Part shown: in pieces, positions 35,901 to 46,807 of the stretch
How positions within the stretch are numbered: the first letter of the stretch is position 1
How the letters are laid out: every line of letters begins with the position of its first letter
Assembly (NCBI GenBank): GCA_003254905.1
Contig: QANU01064415.1
Span: 3,478-67,477 of the forward strand
Reading direction: 5' to 3'
Origin: Nissolia schottii
Taxonomy: Eukaryota; Streptophyta; Magnoliopsida; Fabales; Fabaceae
Length of the DNA: 64,000 nt
The notes under the pieces: generated by a model
The model's database searches: none
Seen by the model: only the letters and a program-made list of their open reading frames with translations
Told to the model about the DNA's origin: nothing
Position numbers and translations under genes: made by a program

Positions 35901-37880
35901 GGACGTCGTATAATGAGGACTTTGTGAATGTGGCGATACCTGAGTGGGTATATGACAAGTAGGCGATATGGGCATCAAATATTGCCCTGATCTGCTTCGC
36001 CATCGTTGAGTAGCACCACGTGGACCGTGTGGTCCGATAGTTCGGCGGTGCCTAGTGGATACCTCGGATGCCGATCGACATCAATCACCTGCACTCAAAG
36101 GATGCTAAGGAGGATGAGGGGACCAACTGGCATGTATATCATGCTAGATGGCACGTGGCTTGGGATACGTGTGCAGATAAGGTAGTTTCATACTCCCTTT
36201 ATGCAGATTCCAGGCCTTCCCTCTAGTACTTTCTATGGTATGAAGCATCATCATAGAGGTTTCTACAATTTTTTATGGAGCATATTGAGCCAACGTAGAA
36301 GGAGTTGCCAGTAGATGTTCTTAACGAGGCTCCCCCAACGCCACCTCTAGTTGCAGTCCTGACTCCTGTTCCTGATCGGCGTACACTACTAGTTAGGAGG
36401 AAGGGAGGGACATGTGCATCCTAGCGGCAATATGAAAACCTCAATAACTTTGATATCGAGGACTTCAATATTCTGATGGATGACGACTCTGAGCCTCTCA
36501 ACAGCAGCAACAGCCATATGCGAATGTCGGCATGGATGACAAGTCAACCGAGCCCACACCCCACAATAGCAGTCATATGCTTCTAACATTCACTATTTGG
36601 AAAGGGAGGCGTCAATGGGATTTTGGCAACACCAGGAGCCATATCCCAAATTTGTAACTGTGTCGACTTTTTATGCTTTGGGCTAGGTTGACACTAGGTT
36701 GTCTTTAGGTGGAGTTTTCTTGCCAGAGCAGCAAACTCTAGTGGGCGATGGCAATGTCTATCGACCTCAGCCACACACACTAGCTACACCACAGTAGGAG
36801 GGCATGTTCTTGGGGACCGACACGGATGTTGAGCAAAGTCGACGGTTCTTGCTACTATCATCCCCATATAAGGTGCTAGTCTGGGCCCAACACTCCCCCC
36901 TCGACATGACTGCTATGGAGTGGGATCTTCTTAGCACCTTGGAGTAGGCAACATCTCCTCCACCGTCTCCACTAGGATCACGGGGTGAAGACAAGGCTGA
37001 AGGGGGAGATCAGCAGCAGCATCCATGCTGCTCGAGTTATCCGAGGCGCACGCTGACATGCCGCATGGGAGAAAAATATCATGTCTCAAGAGGTTGACAC
37101 CCTGATGCCCAGATAGATAATTTATGATTATTTTGGTTTTGTATATACTGTATGTAACTTTATGTAATTATTTGTGTCTATGTAACTTAACTTATGTATG
37201 CTACTTTATAAAACATGTTACTTTATTATGTGATTTATTTGATTGAATTTGTTTTTTCTTTATGACTAATTTTTTTACGTGTGAATAAAGAATAGAGTTT
37301 GTACCAACGACTAAACAAAAATCAACATAGCAAGTAATAACAAAACACATCCATAAATAGACCATAAACATGCATATCATATGTTACTGGAACCTTACTT
37401 TTCTTCTAAAGAATAAAGTTAGTAACAACAATAACTAAACAAAATTGACATAACAATTAACAAGGAACAAAACTCATTCATAAATAAACATAAACATGCA
37501 TATCATATATTGAAACATTATTTTTCTCTTGAAACTTGGTATACAATGAGAAAAACTATGTTTTTTGGTTTTTTTCTCCAAGAGTCTATTCAAATAGACT
37601 TATTTAGGAGTCGATTTGAATTGACTCCTATTTTTTTAAAAGAAATTATTACAGAAGTCAATGTGAATCAACTCCTAGTTTTAAAAAAAAAAGTGAAACG
37701 GAAATCAAATTTGAATCGACTCCGTTTTATAAAAAAAATGGTTTATTTTGAGAACGTTTAAATTGGTCCATTTGTCTAATAAAATGATTTTAATTTTAAT
37801 ATTTATTTGATGAAACTATATAAATTTTGGCCACATTATACATTTTTTTGATACGTCCTTGTATAGAATCTCATAAAGAA

Positions 37881-38308
37881 AACAATATTCATTTAGGACC
37901 ACATAAAAATAAACTTACTTTATTCATGATTAGAACTACCAAATTAAATTTGTACGGGAGGTACAAACCAGATTAATTTACACAGGTGAAATCAACCAAA
38001 TATATTACGTATATAATTTAATAATATATTATGCAACTAATAGTAGTCCATTTATTAACTTACTTAAACTTCCAACTTAATTATTTCTATTTCTTCGTAT
38101 TCATATCATTAGAAAACATTTTTATACGAAATACTTAATAATATTACTTTTATGATTAGAAACATGTGTTCACTAAAAGTTCAAATTTAAATTGGTTTAA
38201 TAGAAATTTAGATTGATCCGATGTTTGATCATATGAACATTTTTATGTTCAAATCGGGTAACATTCCCCTGCATCGCACGGGTACGGGTATGTACACTAG
38301 TTAATTCA
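37881..38308. other. AT-rich spacer between two transposons
   Basis: No gene, repeat end or regulatory motif was recognised. Confidence 0.5.
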
Positions 38309-38317
38309 ATAATTTAA

Positions 38318-39895
38318 AGGTTAATTAAGTTTTTAGTCCCTGTAAAATTGAAAAGTTTGGTTTTAGTCCCTATATAGAAGTTTTAGTCCCTGCAAAATTT
38401 AAAAGTTTGGTTTTAGTCCCAGAGTTATATGAGAGTTGACCGTGCTGACGTGGACGCGTCAGGTGCTGACGTGGAGCGCCACGCGGGATGCCACGTGGCA
38501 TAACCCCCCAAAACCTAACCCATGACCCGTGACCCGTGACCCGCCTGGCCTGACCCGTTTTTAAAATTAAAATTAAAAAGAAAATGGCATTTTCGTCCCC
38601 AGCCCCCTATCTCCTCCTCTCATCTCTGTCAACCACCCACCCCACCCCTCCGCTGCCGCCGCCGCTCCTCTCCGCTGCCCAGCCGTCGAGCCCCGTCGGC
38701 ACCGGCGAAGCCCACTCTGCGGGCGGCGAGGTCGAACTCCACCCACAAGTTTTGCTGGTGGAAGTTCCCTATGATGTTACTGGTCGCACCCAATCTGTCT
38801 GAGCCGTCGATCCCCATGCAGTGGACCCCACCGCCCAGGTTGGCCAGCACCCTCTCCCTCGGGACCACGATCTCCACCCCCTCCTCAGCTCGAACACCAT
38901 CTCCTCTATCAGCCGCCCGACCTCCGACCCCTCCCCGGCTTTAAAACACATGTCTGCCACCCTGCAGTACACGTACCCCTCCTTCATCCTTAACCCTGCC
39001 ACCCTCGCCACCTCCTCCATCACCTTCTCGTAGGTCGCGCCCACCAAGTAGGTGAACTCCGACCCGGAGTCCACCATCGTCTGGCCTGACCCGCCCGCGT
39101 CGGCGTGGAAGATAGCCGGCGCTATCCTCAGCCTCCTCCCGCCAATCCAGATCCCGCTCATCGCGAGCCTAGGAGGCGAAGGAGAGGCGGCCTTGGTTGA
39201 TTCCCAAGATGCCCCAGGGGTCGCTGGAGTAAGCCATGCAGCCGAGGATGAGGGGAGGGGTGGAGAAGGAGCTCGAGAGGGTGATCTTCTCGCGGACGAG
39301 GTTGCCTTCGGCGACGGTGCCGTCCGTGTAGAAGTATGAGTAGTGGCAGAGGCAATTCTGGTCGCAGGAGGTGCCGAGGGTGAAATCGGGGATCCGGGGC
39401 TTGCAGAGTGGGTGGGTGCAGGGGAGCGGGGAGAACGTGGAGGAGAGAGAGGGATCGAACGACGCCGCCAGGGGCTTCGACTTCTTGTCGTGGCACTGGA
39501 TCCAGGAGAGCTGGCTCCCGGTGTCGAGGATCACCGCATTTTCGACGGGGCTCGACGGCTGGGCAGCAGAGAAGAGCGGGTGGGTGGGTGGTTGACAGAG
39601 ATGAAAGGAGGAGATAGGGGGCTGGGGGACGAAAATGCCATTTTTTTTTAAAATTTTAATTTTAAAAACGGCTCGGGCCAGGCGGGTCATGGGTTGGGTT
39701 TTGGGGGGTTATGACACGTGGCATCCCGCGTGGCGCGCCACGTTAGCACCTGACGCGTCGACGTCAGCACGGTCAACTCTCATACAACTCCAAGGACTAA
39801 AACCAAACTTTTAAATTTTGCAGGAATTAAAACTTCTATATAGGGACTAAAACCAAACTTTTCAATTTTACAGGGACTAAAAACTTAATTAACCC
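38318..39895. mobile_element. Pack-MULE, 1578 bp, with captured aspartyl-protease gene
   Basis: The left TIR starts AGGTTAATTAAGTTTTTAGT and the right end is its mirror (CTTAATTAACCC). The TIRs run about 350-380 bp (38318-38699 and 39546-39895) with small indels. A perfect 9-bp target duplication ATAATTTAA flanks it (38309-38317, 39896-39904), as in Mutator-like elements. There is no transposase. The GC-rich core is a rearranged pepsin-like protease gene (separate entry). The inner TIR ends include the same piece of the captured gene (codons for SAAQPSSPV) on both sides, so the TIRs have grown into the cargo. The high TIR similarity suggests fairly recent formation. Confidence 0.92.
38700..39600 (-). 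pseudogene. Captured fragment of a pepsin-like (A1, PCS1/nepenthesin-type) aspartyl protease
   Basis: Reading the minus strand, 39600-39172 encodes SAAQPSSPVENAVILDTGSQ, then LSWIQCHDKK, FDPSLSSTFSPLPCTHPLC, HYSYFYTDGTVAEGNLV and ILGINQGRLSFAS, with the first catalytic motif DTGS. After a junction at about 39165 the protein resumes with GGSGQTMVDSGSEFTYL (second catalytic motif DSGS). It then shifts frame at a G run near 38877, continuing as MEIVVPRERVLANLGGGVHC and IIGNFHQQNLWVEFDLAARR. About 75-80 residues between the two lobes are missing, and an out-of-frame join plus a single-base loss break the frame. From memory, it matches the Arabidopsis PCS1 group. It has no function as an enzyme; it could give antisense or small RNAs. 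Confidence 0.85.
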
Positions 39896-39950
39896 ATAAT
39901 TTAATTATATGAACTATCTTGCATTAAAATTCAAATTGTCCAGTATTCCC

Positions 39951-40236
39951 TAGGGTTGTCAAACGAGCTAGTCTGTTTAACCTGTGGGCCGAAATGAGTT
40001 GGGTCTTAACAGACTTTTACTATTTTCGGATCGATTTTTATATGTTTGGTTCCATTTATGTGGGTAAACGGGTTAGTCCATAGATTTTGCCTATATTAAT
40101 ACTAAACAGGTCAATTTGGCCCGCAAGTTAAACGGGTTGGGACTAAATGGGTTTTTATTATTCGCGAGCTAGATTTTAAACGTTTGGTTCGTCCATTTAA
40201 CTGGTTAAACTGGTCGAATTCATTTTGACAACCCTA
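39951..40236. mobile_element. hAT-type MITE, 286 bp, TSD GTATTCCC
   Basis: The ends TAGGGTTGTCAAA and TTTGACAACCCTA are perfect 13-bp inverted repeats. An 8-bp duplication GTATTCCC (39943-39950, 40237-40244) is exact, diagnostic of hAT-type insertion. It is the same family as 7219-7509. It lies 55 bp right of the Pack-MULE. Confidence 0.9.
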
Positions 40237-40244
40237 GTATTCCC

Positions 40245-40849
40245 ATACATTTACACTAGTGACCGTAGCACATAATAAAATGATTTACTAATATGAAATA
40301 ATTTTAAAAAGTATGATAAAGGGGAATGGAAATTTGAGACCTAGTTTAACTGACACTTAATTAGGTTTCTTAAGTTTTTAATAAGAGATTCAATTGTTGT
40401 CTATTGAGAAAATTTTGTGGCTCATAGTGTGAGAAAATTAGTCATTGTTCTTAATCAATGAAAATGTGACAATATAATAATAATAATAATAATAATAACT
40501 AATTAGAAGTCTAATTTGATCAAAAAAAACTTACATTTTTAAAGATTAAAAAATTAAATTTGAATTTAAAACCCAAAAGTTACTCAAAGTCATAATAATT
40601 AATAAATAAACAAATTTTTCTTATACGGTGTTATTATTAATATTTTAAGGATTTTGGTAATAAGTATTTTTAGGATACTTATTAAAAAAAATTAAAATCA
40701 ACAAGTCGAAAGCATTAGAAACATATAAAACTTAACACATTATACTTTTATCACATTATCAAATGCTCTTTGAGTACTTATTCACTTTTCTCACATTTTA
40801 ATTTTAATAACAGGTGTTTTTTTTGCAATTTTCTAAACCACAAAAAAAC
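40245..40849. other. Upstream region of the mTERF gene, with AAT microsatellite at 40471-40498
   Basis: AT-rich. A clean (AAT)n tract lies about 1.1 kb before the start codon. No coding potential was seen; the promoter of the mTERF gene should lie near the right end. Confidence 0.5.
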
Positions 40850-41610
40850 TTTTTTTAATGTTGATGGCGGTGCATTGTTGGGTAGGGGAAGACACCAGCG
40901 TAGCGTAGATGGAGAAGAGCCTCAAGTTCGCATCTTTGGCACCGTCTCCGCCCTCTCCTCCTGGTTGGTACCCTTCCTTCACCCTCTGTTTTTCATTCTG
41001 TTCTTGTCTCACTCTATTTTCTATTCTTCCTTCCCCATGTTTCTTCCCCTAAATTCATGGAGCTTCTTTTTCAACGTGGTTAACTCTGGTTCCGTTGTCG
41101 CATTCAAAATTTCAACTTTTCATGGGGAATCTGGGTTTTCATTTTCTGGGGTGTGCTTGAATTTTGACTATTTTAGTGCTATAGCGTTGACTTTGCTTTA
41201 GCTTTGATTTGGTATTTAGCAGTGTAATGTAATTATTTGAGCATTTATTTGTTGGTGTCCATTTGTTCGTTTTAGCTTTGTTCTCTATCCAAAAGTGTAA
41301 TTTGGTACACTATCCATTCTGTTTTAATTGTTCATCTACGATATTCTGGCATAATTATTATTTTTTTTCTTTTATATCCCTAGTTAGAATGGAACATTTA
41401 TTATAAAAAGAGTAATAATTGTGTTGGAAATAGATTTTTTTAATTTTTATGTAGATATAGTTTTATCAACTCATACTATTTTGTGCATTTACTAATTTTT
41501 TTTTTTGGTTAAACCTTAGTACGTGTATAGTGTAGTTTTGGATAGTTAAAACGGAACATAGGGTAGTATTTACTACATCTAGATATTTATGCGTTGTTAT
41601 GTTAGTGCAG
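40850..41610 (+). other. Probable 5' UTR exon and leader intron of the mTERF gene
   Basis: A more GC-rich block at about 40860-40963 (ending CTCCGCCCTCTCCTCCTG, then GTTGGT) is followed by a T-rich intron-like stretch. A strong acceptor TTAGTGCAG at 41602-41610 lies directly before the start codon of the mTERF frame. ATG codons in the block are followed at once by stops. A leader intron is an inference; transcript data would settle it. Confidence 0.45.
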
Positions 41611-41612
41611 GG

Positions 41613-42619
41613 ATGCTAGGGAATCGGTTGAATTCCCCTCTACTTACTATTGTTTCTGCAGCACAGTTCTGCCACTGCAAGGTAAATGCATTTTTGGCAC
41701 CTCATTTCTCTGTGTGTGTGCTACTGCTAGGAAATGCTTTGTCTGGAATGATCGATTAACCATAGTTCATTTTTTAGATTTATGTTAATAGGTTTTTTCA
41801 AGGGAATGGGTGAGGTTTTTGATTAGGATTTGTGTGATTGAAAGAGGAAGTTTTGAGGGCTTCTCTTGTGCTGTTCATCAGCTGTAAAAATTGCAATCAG
41901 TAACGATGTGCAGAAGACGACTCGATTGAGTTTTGGTTATTTTTATGTTTTTCATCAGCAAGTCAAGGTTCAAATAGTTTAAAATTTTCTCATACTCGAG
42001 TTTAATAATGGTGAACTGAATCTGAAAATTCTATATAATTATGCAGATTGATCTTGCTGCTGCATCATCAAGTATTCCAATCAGATCTTCTATTAGATTT
42101 TTACCAAGTGTACTGAAAGCAACATGGGCCTCAAATCTTTCCATGAAGCAATGGATATTACATTCAACTGCACAGATAGAAAGTATAATCACAAGTGATG
42201 AAGATCAGAGTAAGTGGGAAGCATGTAGACAAGCACTTTCTGCATTTAACTTCAGTGTTGAAGAAAAGGACAAGATACTTGGAAAAGCATTTGGCCTTGT
42301 TCATTCCCCTTATTGGGGAGAAGAACGCAAGACCGAAGTTCCCAAGTACGAGACTGTAAATGGAGTGTTAGACTATCTGAGGAGTTTAAATCTTTCTGAC
42401 GACGATCTGTCGAAGTTGCTCAAAAAGTTCCCGGAAGTTCTTGGATGTAAGTTGGAGGAAGAGGTGATAGCTAATGTAAAGATCCTGGAGGAGCAGTGGA
42501 GTGTTAAAGGGAAGTCTCTTAGGAACCTCCTCCTTCGAAATCCGAAAGTTTTGGGATACAACGTTGATTGTAAGGGAGACTGCATGGCACAATGCACGCG
42601 ATGCTGGGTTCGGTTCTAG
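41613..42619 (+). CDS. mTERF-family organellar protein, short, 2 coding exons
   Basis: Exons 41613-41681 and 42047-42619 join at GT/AG borders to 642 nt, giving 213 residues. The first 50 residues (MLGNRLNSPLLTIVSAAQFC... SSSIPIRSSIRFLPSVLKA) are Ser/Arg-rich without acidic residues until IDL, as in a mitochondrial or plastid targeting peptide. The rest contains mTERF-like repeats: YLRSLNLSDDDLSKLLKKFP followed by EVLGC, then KSLRNLLLRNPKVLGYNVDC. mTERF proteins bind organelle DNA/RNA in transcription, termination or splicing. This one is short and ends CMAQCTRCWVRF, with three Cys close together, which from memory is also how Arabidopsis At4g09620 ends. It is the divergent neighbour of the DUF616 gene across the transposon nest. 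Start: first ATG after the acceptor. Confidence 0.85.
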
Positions 42620-45600
42620 GTCATTGGATGAGATATATCTGATTATATATGTGAAGAAACTAAGAAAGGTTCTCTCTTTTTGGATACCAATTGGAAAGAA
42701 GTGATTCATTTCCAAGTTGAATAGAAGGACTTAGCAAGTATTATAATGATTCAAACACTACTGTGAAATTCTGAAGTGTTCACTTCAGACCATGGAATGA
42801 AGTAACTCAAGAGTAAGCTTGTTAATAAATCACATTCTTTAGTCCAAAGAAGTTTTATTGTTCACACTCTCTTATATAGTTTTAGTTATTCCAATGTTCA
42901 TAAGCCACACCTGTAATTGAATCTCTTCTCCCTCAGTACCTGGGCGATGACAAACAAGATTTGTTATTTGGTCCCAATTTTCATGTCTTTGATATTCCCA
43001 GGGTGGGGCTTAAGCTTTTATTGAGGTTTTGGAGATCTAATATTGTGCACATTACTGGCATTTGTCTAGTTTTATAAATAGCTTAAGCTATTTTCTTGTT
43101 CTATTTTACCATCTGATGATGAGTGGGTGGATTTTGATGGAAGGTTATAAATTTATGACAGAAAAATGATGATTATCCTCAAGTCTTAACTCCTTTAAGG
43201 CTACTCATATACTTTGTGGTTTGAGAAATTTTCTCTTTCTTAGAAGTTAGAATGACGTGTGAAATTCATTATTTCATTATTTTATTTTCTGATTCCTTTG
43301 ATTGAATAAAGAAAACTAGTTTCCCAAAACATTATTGTGATCATACAGATTGTTATTGTTTATGATGATTTATTTCATTATTTGTAATATCTGTATCGAA
43401 AAGATGTTGTAAGGGCACTTTTGGTTGCCATGACTTATATTGCTGATTAGTGAGTGTGGTTGTGTTACATTCCCAGAACTAGTTATACAACCTTTACGTG
43501 TCTTCACAAGAAATTTCCCAATTTTCAAAAGCTAGACTTCAGCCAAACTTCTCCTAAGCATAGCATGAAATTAGGACTAGTGAAAGTTACAAGGACCTTT
43601 AATTACCTTCAAGCAACCTGACCCTAAAAATCTGACCTTAATTTGGGGTAAATGTCCCTTTTCCAAAAGCTGCTTTTGGCATGGTGGCTAGGATTTGTCA
43701 TATATAGTAATAGGTTCATTTCAAATCTTCAAATGTCACTTGTTGATTTTTCATTTGATTTTTCCTAATGCGGTGAATGCCTATCAAACTAGAAGTTTTC
43801 CTTTTACACCTTTGTAAGACAAATTAGGATGCCTTAGAATATTTGGTCACGGATGATAATTAATCCTTGGGTTCACTATATTAAATTAGGAGAGTTCCCT
43901 TTGCCTGAGGAATATGCTTTGAGTTAACCACTGCTAGCAAGTTTTTTCTTTTCTTTTTTTGAATGTGACGTCTATGCCTAAGTGTCATAAATAAATCTAT
44001 TATGGACATATAGGTTTTCAGTTTGAGTGCGGCATTAATTGATTCAACAAAGCTCAACTGCTTCCCTAATAACTACTTGACATTTTCTTAAGGAATATAG
44101 TAGAGGGTAGTCATCGATCCCCACGGGTAAAAATAAACAGTTGGTATAAGGATAAAAAATTGGGAGAATTTTTTATTTTTATGAATTGACCCTTAAAAGA
44201 AAAAATTACGACTACACCTTACATGTAATTAATCTGCATATATATGAGATTTGCTGTGTATTCAACGTTTTGATCCACTCATGGCTAGCACATGGCACTG
44301 ATGCATTGAATATCTCATTCCATAGGATAATTCATTGAATCTCTTAACTAGATAAAAATTTAATTAATTTATTAATAATTTATCACTACAACTTGAACCG
44401 TGATGACCTTTGTTCCAAGATTCAAGACTTTAGCCACTTAACTTTTTGATTAGAAAAAAAAGAAGTATTCGAGACAGACCCCATAATACATAGCTAGCTA
44501 ATTAAGAGGATTGAGGCACGTATTAGAGCGCTACCTTATCAAACCCCTATATTTAGGATTTAACAATAAATGACAAACTAGAACTGCTTTCGGTGTCACT
44601 GTATAATGTCATTTTGCTACTATTTGATTATTCCACCGTGTCTGTATGTTACCTAGCATGGAGGGCGTTTCCATTTAATTTTCTTTTCTCTTTTATTCTA
44701 CCATGACAGTAAGTTTCTTTTCAATGTATATAGTTATCCAATGATTTCCGCGCTAGTCATTCTATCGAAATGGTTCTTAGGTAGAGAGTGCGAATTGAAT
44801 TCACATCATTTTGAGATATAAGTCATTTTCTTATTAATTGTGTCAATTATCTTTGACATACAATTAAAATTATTAATAGAAATCACAGTGGTTAAATGAA
44901 AGAAAATAGTAAACAAGGGCGGAAGTACATTAGACGGCTCGTCAGAGACTTTCGGCTTGACTCGTGTAGAGCTTAGCTCAGCGTAACACATTTAATAAAC
45001 AAGTTAAGTTCAGACTTTTAAAAAAGTCTTTTTAGTTAAATAAGCTAGGTCATAGACGATAAAAAAACTTATTAGACCTAATAGGCCGGCCTATTTATAA
45101 ACATATATTTTTTCTATTATTGAATATGAAAAAAAATCTATCATATTCTTATAATATGACTTAATCATATTAAAAAAAATATGTTTCTCATTTATCTATC
45201 ACTACCTTAAAAATATAGTCAGACATTCTTCTTTAACTCTTCATTTCTTTGTCTTTGTCTCATCTAGACACCTACCCTTTATCTTTTTGTCTATTGTAAA
45301 ATGTCTATTACTTTTTTTTTCTCTTGTTATATCACTTCGATCTTTGTAAAATAGTATTTTTTTTAGTTACTTATATAATTCATCTTCTTTTATATTTATT
45401 TTGGTTGTTTTAATCTTAAATGACTACAAAATATTGTTTCTCGTATTTCTTGTTAATAACTTAATTAATTATCCCGTATAAATATGTAAAGTTTTTTTTT
45501 TCTTTGTTTCAAGTAAGCCCATAAACAGACTTTTAAGTCAGACCAAACTTTTAAAAGGGCCAAACCGAACTTTAGAAAAAAAAAGTTTATGACAAGTAAT

Positions 45601-46120
45601 GGGCCTAGATTAGGGCCGAATAATTTAAAAATAGGTTAAACTTATTTAAACTAAAAAACTATTCAGCTTGACCCATTTCCATCCGTAACCGTAACACCCA
45701 TTTATTCATCTATATAAGGATAATTAATAGTGTCGTATCTTTTTTTAGCAACTAAATTTGGATGAAAATTATGGTATTTTTGTTTATGATGTGAAAAAAT
45801 GCAAAAGCACAAAAAGGGGAGGGCGGTGTGTGGTATTGCAATAATCAATTATTGAAGTGAATATTCTACTACAGGAAATAACTTGGCCAATAGGTTTCTT
45901 TTGTGTCCTTGGGACAAAGGTAAACAAAAGTTTATTAGGTAAAATCATCACATCATGTAAATATACTTATTGGTCAATTCATTCACGGCTAGAAAACTTT
46001 CAAAGTAGACACTCTCACACACATGCATGCATGTGAATAGGGCAGTTAGATCAACTTTCGTTCAGACAAATCTGGTAACAACCTTAGTTCTCCGCCTAAA
46101 ATAACTACCTTGTTTTCCCT
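42620..46120. other. Intergenic, includes a degenerate inverted-repeat element at about 44.92-45.69 kb
   Basis: No gene was recognised in 3.5 kb. Around 44990-45120 and 45510-45690 similar word sets occur in opposite orientation (TTCAGACTTTTAAAAAAGTC; GACTTTTAAGTCAGACC; the palindrome AATAGGCCGGCCTATT). This resembles the GGCC-rich termini of the TIR element at 54944-56771. It is probably an older relative of that family; ends were not fixed. Confidence 0.4.
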
Positions 46121-46130
46121 TATATAAATA
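46121..46130 (+). promoter_or_regulatory. TATA box of the GASA gene
   Basis: TATATAAATA lies 94 bp before the start codon of the GASA gene, with a CT-rich leader (CACTCTCTCTTTGTC) in between. Confidence 0.7.
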
Positions 46131-46223
46131 GTGAGGCCTTCAAGCTTAGTTCTCTGTCACACTCTCTCTTTGTCTTAGACTTTGTCCTCTTTCTTGTAAC
46201 CTAAGAAAACAGGTCATAACAAT

Positions 46224-46807
46224 ATGGCTTTCACCAGACGCACATTGGTGTTGCTAATTATCTGCTTCATCTTTGTACAAGAGGTAAAATTCCTCCCTAT
46301 GCCATATGTTTCAGTGGAATGAAAACCCTCTGTCTCCTTTCACTAATATTTTGATGAGTGTGATTTCATTCATAACCATCCATGATTCTTCTCTAAACCA
46401 ATTATACATGTGGCACAGTTGTTTCAGTTGGAGATCTATGGTGGAAATCAACACATGGTTGCTGCCCAACCTATAGGTATGGGAGTCATTTTAACATTTT
46501 ATATGTTAAAGATTATTCTCTTCATTTTTTTTTAAATTTTAATTCATGAATTGTTATCCTACGTTAGTGGTGTTACAAGTTATAGCTGAATAAATGATGA
46601 GTAAATGTGGCACTTGCGGGTGCAGATTGTGGAGGGAAGTGTGCGTACAGGTGCAGCAAGGCAGACAGGCATGGGATGTGCATAAGGGCATGCAGCAGCT
46701 GCTGCCAGAGGTGCAACTGTGTCCCTCCCGGCACCGCCGGCAACCGCGATGTCTGCCCTTGCTACGCCACCCTCACCACCCACGGAGGAAGGCTCAAGTG
46801 CCCTTGA
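46224..46807 (+). CDS. GASA/snakin-family cysteine-rich secreted peptide, 3 exons
   Basis: Exons 46224-46283, 46419-46476 and 46626-46807 join to 300 nt, giving 99 residues, the usual GASA size. The N-terminal hydrophobic stretch TLVLLIICFIFVQE is a signal peptide, followed by a short variable spacer. Residues 41-98 form the GASA domain with all 12 conserved cysteines: CGGKC, YRC, C...ACSSCCQRCNCVPPG, DVCPCY and the terminal KCP. GASA peptides are apoplastic, often gibberellin-regulated, and act in growth, redox balance or antimicrobial defence. The specific role here is unknown. Introns interrupt just after the signal peptide and just before the Cys domain, the typical GASA gene layout. It lies on the same strand as the mTERF gene, matching the Arabidopsis order recalled from memory. 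Confidence 0.95.

Larger units (their letters stand above)
26282..37065 (+). pseudogene. Plant mobile domain (PMD / MAIN-like) gene relic in pieces
   Basis: Piece 1 (27037-27339) reads MEQGLQATRFRDVVRIIPAF, ALVERWRPKTHTFHIPYVEC and TITLQDVAVILNLPVDGW, the diagnostic PMD block. Piece 2 (30544-30945) continues RKFLPLLEDL, LAILATLYRELCRTAKF. Piece 3 (35563-37065) contains PAGLTMFLLA, FIWTSYNEDFVNVAIPEWVY, INHLHSKDAKEDEGTNWHVY and MEHIEP. Introns are visible (35.60-35.70 kb; just before 35894), and a short upstream exon-like ATG frame lies near 26305. PMD proteins occur in TEs and in host MAIN/MAIL1 silencing factors; this copy belongs to the TE. It is dead: it has many in-frame stops (eight TAG between 35960 and 36424) plus frameshifts, and two insertions split it. 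Confidence 0.8.
25880..37880. mobile_element. Long-TIR MULE-like element carrying a dead plant-mobile-domain gene, with nested insertions
   Basis: About 300-400 bp at 25.88-26.2 kb is an imperfect inverted repeat of 37.57-37.88 kb. The best block is AAACGGAGTC(A/G)(A/G)TTYAAATT followed by (G)AGTCGATTCAAATTGACT-type words, and the same order continues on both sides. Between them lies a plant mobile domain (PMD) gene relic, split by two LTR-type insertions (27345-30543 and 30946-35562). Removing these leaves roughly 4.2 kb, a plausible size for a MULE-type transposon. Long TIRs plus a PMD protein without a classic transposase are known for some plant elements. Exact ends and target duplication were not resolved because the outer TIR is diverged. 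Confidence 0.65.

Noticed and set aside
38584..39651. Several long plus-strand open frames in the Pack-MULE
   Set aside because: They are Gly/Arg/Ala/Pro-rich antisense shadows of the GC-rich protease cargo, which shows family motifs only on the minus strand.
46580..46783. Minus-strand frame opposite the GASA Cys domain
   Set aside because: Antisense of a verified 12-Cys GASA exon.
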